DNA from: CAYMAZ01 sp964428185
GTDB lineage: Bacteria; Bacteroidota; Bacteroidia; Bacteroidales; DTU049
NCBI GenBank assembly: GCA_964428185.1
Contig: CAYRXH010000096.1
Coordinates: forward strand, 1 to 8,859
Length of the DNA: 8,859 bases
Reading direction: 5' to 3'
A model generated the notes under the pieces. That model did no database searches and had not been told where the DNA came from. It saw only the letters and a program-made list of their open reading frames with translations. Positions 6,852-8,859 of the stretch are shown here, one piece after another (position 1 is the first letter of the stretch; the number at the start of each line of letters is the position of its first letter). The translations under genes and the position numbers were made by a program.

Positions 6852-7870
6852 ATTACATTGAGTTTTATGAGATCCTGAACATCAAGCATCCCGAATAACT
6901 TTGACTGATAGGTCACTACGATATTATCCACCTTCTTTTCCTTGATGATGAGGGCTGCTTCGTTAATGAGTTCATCAGCATCAATTGTAATGGGATAATT
7001 AAACTTGAATTCGGACATTTTTTTTCCAAGAATTTCCTTTCCGTGAACTTTCAGCGAGCGTCTGAGATCGCCATCTGTAAATATACCAACGATATTCCCC
7101 AGTTTATCAACAACTGTGACTGCACCCATGCCGGATTCGGTCATTTTCACAGTGGCTGTTAATATATCATCGTCGATGGTTACAACAGGGTTTTCTGAGC
7201 TGATGACATCTCTTACGCGGGTTGTCATTAATCGTGTATGAGTGAAGAACTGATCAGTGCCAACAGTTGTAAAAACATTCTCAGTGAGTTGTTTCATAAT
7301 TTTCCAGGGGACCGTAATGGTGTGAACACCTATGTTGATGGCATTTCTGACATGCTCACTGTTTCTGACTGATGAAAACATGATCTTGGTATTGTATCCG
7401 TAATAATTAACGGCATCTACGCACTGCTGAACAAGAGCCAGAGCATCGTGACCCTGATCCTGCAGTCTTCCCACCAGCGGACAAACATAGGTAGCGCCAG
7501 CTTCCATTGCCATATAAGCCTGCTGAAGAGTATATACCAGGTGGACATTGGTCATGATTCCTTCATCACTGAGACGCTTGCACGCTTTGACACCTTCAAG
7601 CGAAACCGGGATTTTAAATACGGTTTTTTCTTTATCAAGTCCCAGGCTGAGAAGGCGTTGAGATTCACTGAAAATTTCAAATGAGTTATTTCCAAGTGCC
7701 TCGATCTGCAGTACAGGAACCATTTTCGAAAGTTTTAGAATGGCTTCATCAATATCGGATATCCCCTCGCGATGCATAAATGTAGGCGTTGTGGTGAGTC
7801 CTGTGAGAAATCCCAGCTGAAATGCCTGTTCAATTTCTTTAAAATCTGCTGAATCTAAATACAGTTCCAT
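6848..7870 (-). CDS. Transaldolase/fructose-6-phosphate aldolase-like domain fused to a KdsD-type CBS pair
   Basis: A 340-residue two-part protein. Residues 1-215 are a TalC/FSA-class transaldolase barrel: MELYLDSAD at the start (D6), GLTTTPT (24-30), the Schiff-base lysine K86 in FKIPVS, YVCPLVGRLQDQG (128-140), SSVRN (166-170) and TVPWKIMKQL (186-195). Residues about 219-340 form two CBS domains. The first contains GIFTDGDLRR (262-271), the signature seen in KdsD, the arabinose-5-phosphate isomerase, whose catalytic half is an unrelated SIS domain. CBS pairs commonly sense adenosine or cytidine nucleotides. Two usually conserved positions of the barrel are changed: Asn of TTNP is T28, and Thr of the NVTL region is H110. 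The gene lies between a kdsA homologue (23-base gap) and a kdsC-like gene (ATGA overlap), taking the place kdsD has before kdsC in E. coli. I infer a role in supplying or modifying the sugar phosphate used by the KdsA homologue. The exact reaction is unknown, and a regulatory rather than catalytic role is possible. Confidence 0.85.
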   Translation of the reverse strand: MELYLDSADFKEIEQAFQLGFLTGLTTTPTFMHREGISDIDEAILKLSKMVPVLQIEALGNNSFEIFSESQRLLSLGLDKEKTVFKIPVSLEGVKACKRLSDEGIMTNVHLVYTLQQAYMAMEAGATYVCPLVGRLQDQGHDALALVQQCVDAVNYYGYNTKIMFSSVRNSEHVRNAINIGVHTITVPWKIMKQLTENVFTTVGTDQFFTHTRLMTTRVRDVISSENPVVTIDDDILTATVKMTESGMGAVTVVDKLGNIVGIFTDGDLRRSLKVHGKEILGKKMSEFKFNYPITIDADELINEAALIIKEKKVDNIVVTYQSKLFGMLDVQDLIKLNVI

Positions 7871-7893
7871 AGTATTTGTTTTTTGTAAATCGT

Positions 7894-8730
7894 TTATTTT
7901 CTGTGTTTTACCTCAAGATGATGAAATTCTAAAAGAGGTAGGACAAACCCTTCAAAATCAGTGATACATATTTGACTGGCTGCATCACACAGGGCTGTGC
8001 CAGGATCAGGGTGTGCTTCTATAAAAATACCGTCAACCCCGGCAGCAACTCCTGCACGGGCAATTGTATCAAGATATTGTCTCGAACCTCCTTTTGGATC
8101 GGCACTGGGAATCCCATATCTGCGGATGGAATGTGTGATGTCAAAAATTACAGGAAAGCCAGTTTCACGGAGATGATAAAAACTACGTGGATCAACAATC
8201 AGATCATTATAGCCAAAGGTATAACCCCGTTCTGTAAGCAGAATTTTATTGTTTCCTGAGTCCAGTATCTTTTTTACTGGTTTTGACATATTTTCAGGAC
8301 TGATAAACTGACCGTGTTTCAGATTGACAGGAAGACCGGTTTTAGCAGCTGCAACAACCAAACCGCTCTGCATGACCAGATAGGCAGGAATCTGGATCAC
8401 ATCCACAACCTCAGCAACCGGTGCGATCTGTTCGGGATAATGGACATCTGTCAGAACGGGAAGTGAAAATTCAGTTTTAATCTTTTTAAGTATTTGCATG
8501 CCTTTTTCAACTCCCGGCCCATGATAAAAACCCAGATCACTCCGGTTGTCTTTCATAAAAGATGACTTAAAGATGACAGGAATCTGATGCTTTACTGAAA
8601 AGTTTTTCAAAAACTCAGCAGTTTTCATCATGATATCCTCGTCTTCAATCACACAAGGCCCGGAAATGAGAAAGGGAGTATCACTCCCACAGTGAATATC
8701 TCCGATCCGGATAATATGTTTTTCTGTCAT
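7894..8730 (-). CDS. kdsA: KdsA-family 3-deoxy-8-phosphooctulonate synthase, divergent, metal-dependent type
   Basis: A 278-residue TIM-barrel enzyme of the KdsA/DAHP-synthase class I family, which condenses phosphoenolpyruvate with a sugar phosphate (D-arabinose 5-phosphate in true KdsA) for Kdo of lipopolysaccharide. ISGPCVIED (23-30) has C26, the ligand of the metal-dependent class (Asn in E. coli). The other ligands, H200 in FDITHS, E238 in FIEAHPDPG and D249 in LCDAAS, are present. TDVHYPEQ, VVDVIQIPAYL, LTERGYTFGYNDLIVD and KGGSR complete the match. Departures: the KANRS motif is KDNRS (60-64), and the usually conserved RQTDL is MQSGL (120-124). The acceptor may therefore not be arabinose 5-phosphate. 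The start is the ATG at 8730-8728, giving MTEKHIIRIGDI as in the family. The frame is open 40 codons further, but that stretch is low-complexity and contains the promoter box. First gene of the three-gene operon. Confidence 0.87.
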   Translation of the reverse strand: MTEKHIIRIGDIHCGSDTPFLISGPCVIEDEDIMMKTAEFLKNFSVKHQIPVIFKSSFMKDNRSDLGFYHGPGVEKGMQILKKIKTEFSLPVLTDVHYPEQIAPVAEVVDVIQIPAYLVMQSGLVVAAAKTGLPVNLKHGQFISPENMSKPVKKILDSGNNKILLTERGYTFGYNDLIVDPRSFYHLRETGFPVIFDITHSIRRYGIPSADPKGGSRQYLDTIARAGVAAGVDGIFIEAHPDPGTALCDAASQICITDFEGFVLPLLEFHHLEVKHRK

Positions 8731-8754
8731 AAAACTCTCTGGCGAAATATTTTG

Positions 8755-8762
8755 CGAAAATA
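8755..8762 (-). promoter_or_regulatory. Putative -7 promoter box for the kdsA/transaldolase-CBS/kdsC-like operon (TATTTTCG)
   Basis: On the minus strand TATTTTCG, followed by CA, is identical to the box before the propeller gene and fits the Bacteroidota TAnnTTTG -7 class. It ends 24 bases before the kdsA ATG. Upstream, to the right edge of the window, the DNA is AT-rich with runs of A on the plus strand and holds no gene I can support. No clear -33 element is seen at the expected spacing. Confidence 0.5.
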
Positions 8763-8859
8763 CAAAAAAACAAGATACTTGTATTGCTGAATTTTGTTTG
8801 GTTTTTTTGTGTTTGTATTTCCAAATATTTATGATTTTTCCACAACACACCCATTATAA

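Noticed and set aside
7894..8730. Calling the KdsA homologue a DAHP synthase or NeuB-type nonulosonate synthase
   Set aside because: KxNRS, TERGxTFGYNDLIVD, FDITHS and IEAHPDPG are the KdsA pattern. There is no KPRTS motif of DAHP synthase and no C-terminal antifreeze-like (SAF) domain of NeuB.
8731..8850. 40-codon N-terminal extension of the KdsA homologue
   Set aside because: The extension is cysteine- and lysine-rich and unlike the family. The stretch is AT-rich and contains the TATTTTCG box. MTEKHIIRIGDI matches the expected N-terminus.

Overview
The window looks like a chromosomal segment of a member of the Bacteroidota, most likely class Bacteroidia or a relative. I infer this from the moderately AT-rich base composition, the near-absence of usable Shine-Dalgarno sites, the TAnnTTCG-type promoter boxes, a DNA polymerase III delta' subunit with the degenerate P-loop I associate with this phylum, and a secreted TPR plus PD40-propeller protein with a signal peptide ending in IAQ. 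No mobile element, CRISPR array, tRNA or rRNA is visible, and coding density is very high.

Layout. (1) Bases 1-2778, minus strand: aspS (aspartyl-tRNA synthetase) followed after 1 base by holB (DNA polymerase III delta'), which runs off the left edge. (2) Bases 2779-2958: divergent intergenic region with one promoter-like box on each strand. (3) Bases 2959-6127, plus strand: a tight three-gene set encoding a secreted TPR/beta-propeller protein, a DEDDh 3'-5' exonuclease and an FAHD1-like fumarylacetoacetate hydrolase family enzyme, with gaps of 1 and 15 bases. (4) Bases 6144-8730, minus strand, convergent with the previous set: kdsA-like gene, then a transaldolase-CBS fusion, then a KdsC-like HAD phosphatase. 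The last two overlap by ATGA. (5) Bases 8731-8859: AT-rich leader and promoter region of the kdsA-like operon.

The most interesting part is the last operon. In the classical Kdo pathway, KdsD (a SIS isomerase domain plus two CBS domains) makes D-arabinose 5-phosphate, KdsA condenses it with phosphoenolpyruvate, and KdsC removes the phosphate. Here a KdsA homologue and a KdsC-like phosphatase flank a protein whose CBS pair looks like that of KdsD, including the GIFTDGDLRR signature, but whose catalytic domain is a transaldolase / fructose-6-phosphate aldolase (TalC/FSA) fold with the Schiff-base lysine in place. All three enzymes depart from family consensus at usually conserved positions. I infer either an aldolase route to arabinose 5-phosphate that replaces KdsD, or a pathway to a different 3-deoxy-ulosonic acid. 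Neither has been tested here.

Three genes or operons (aspS, the propeller gene, kdsA) share a TAnnTTCGCA box 24-27 bases before the chosen start codon. This supports those start choices and suggests a common housekeeping promoter type.
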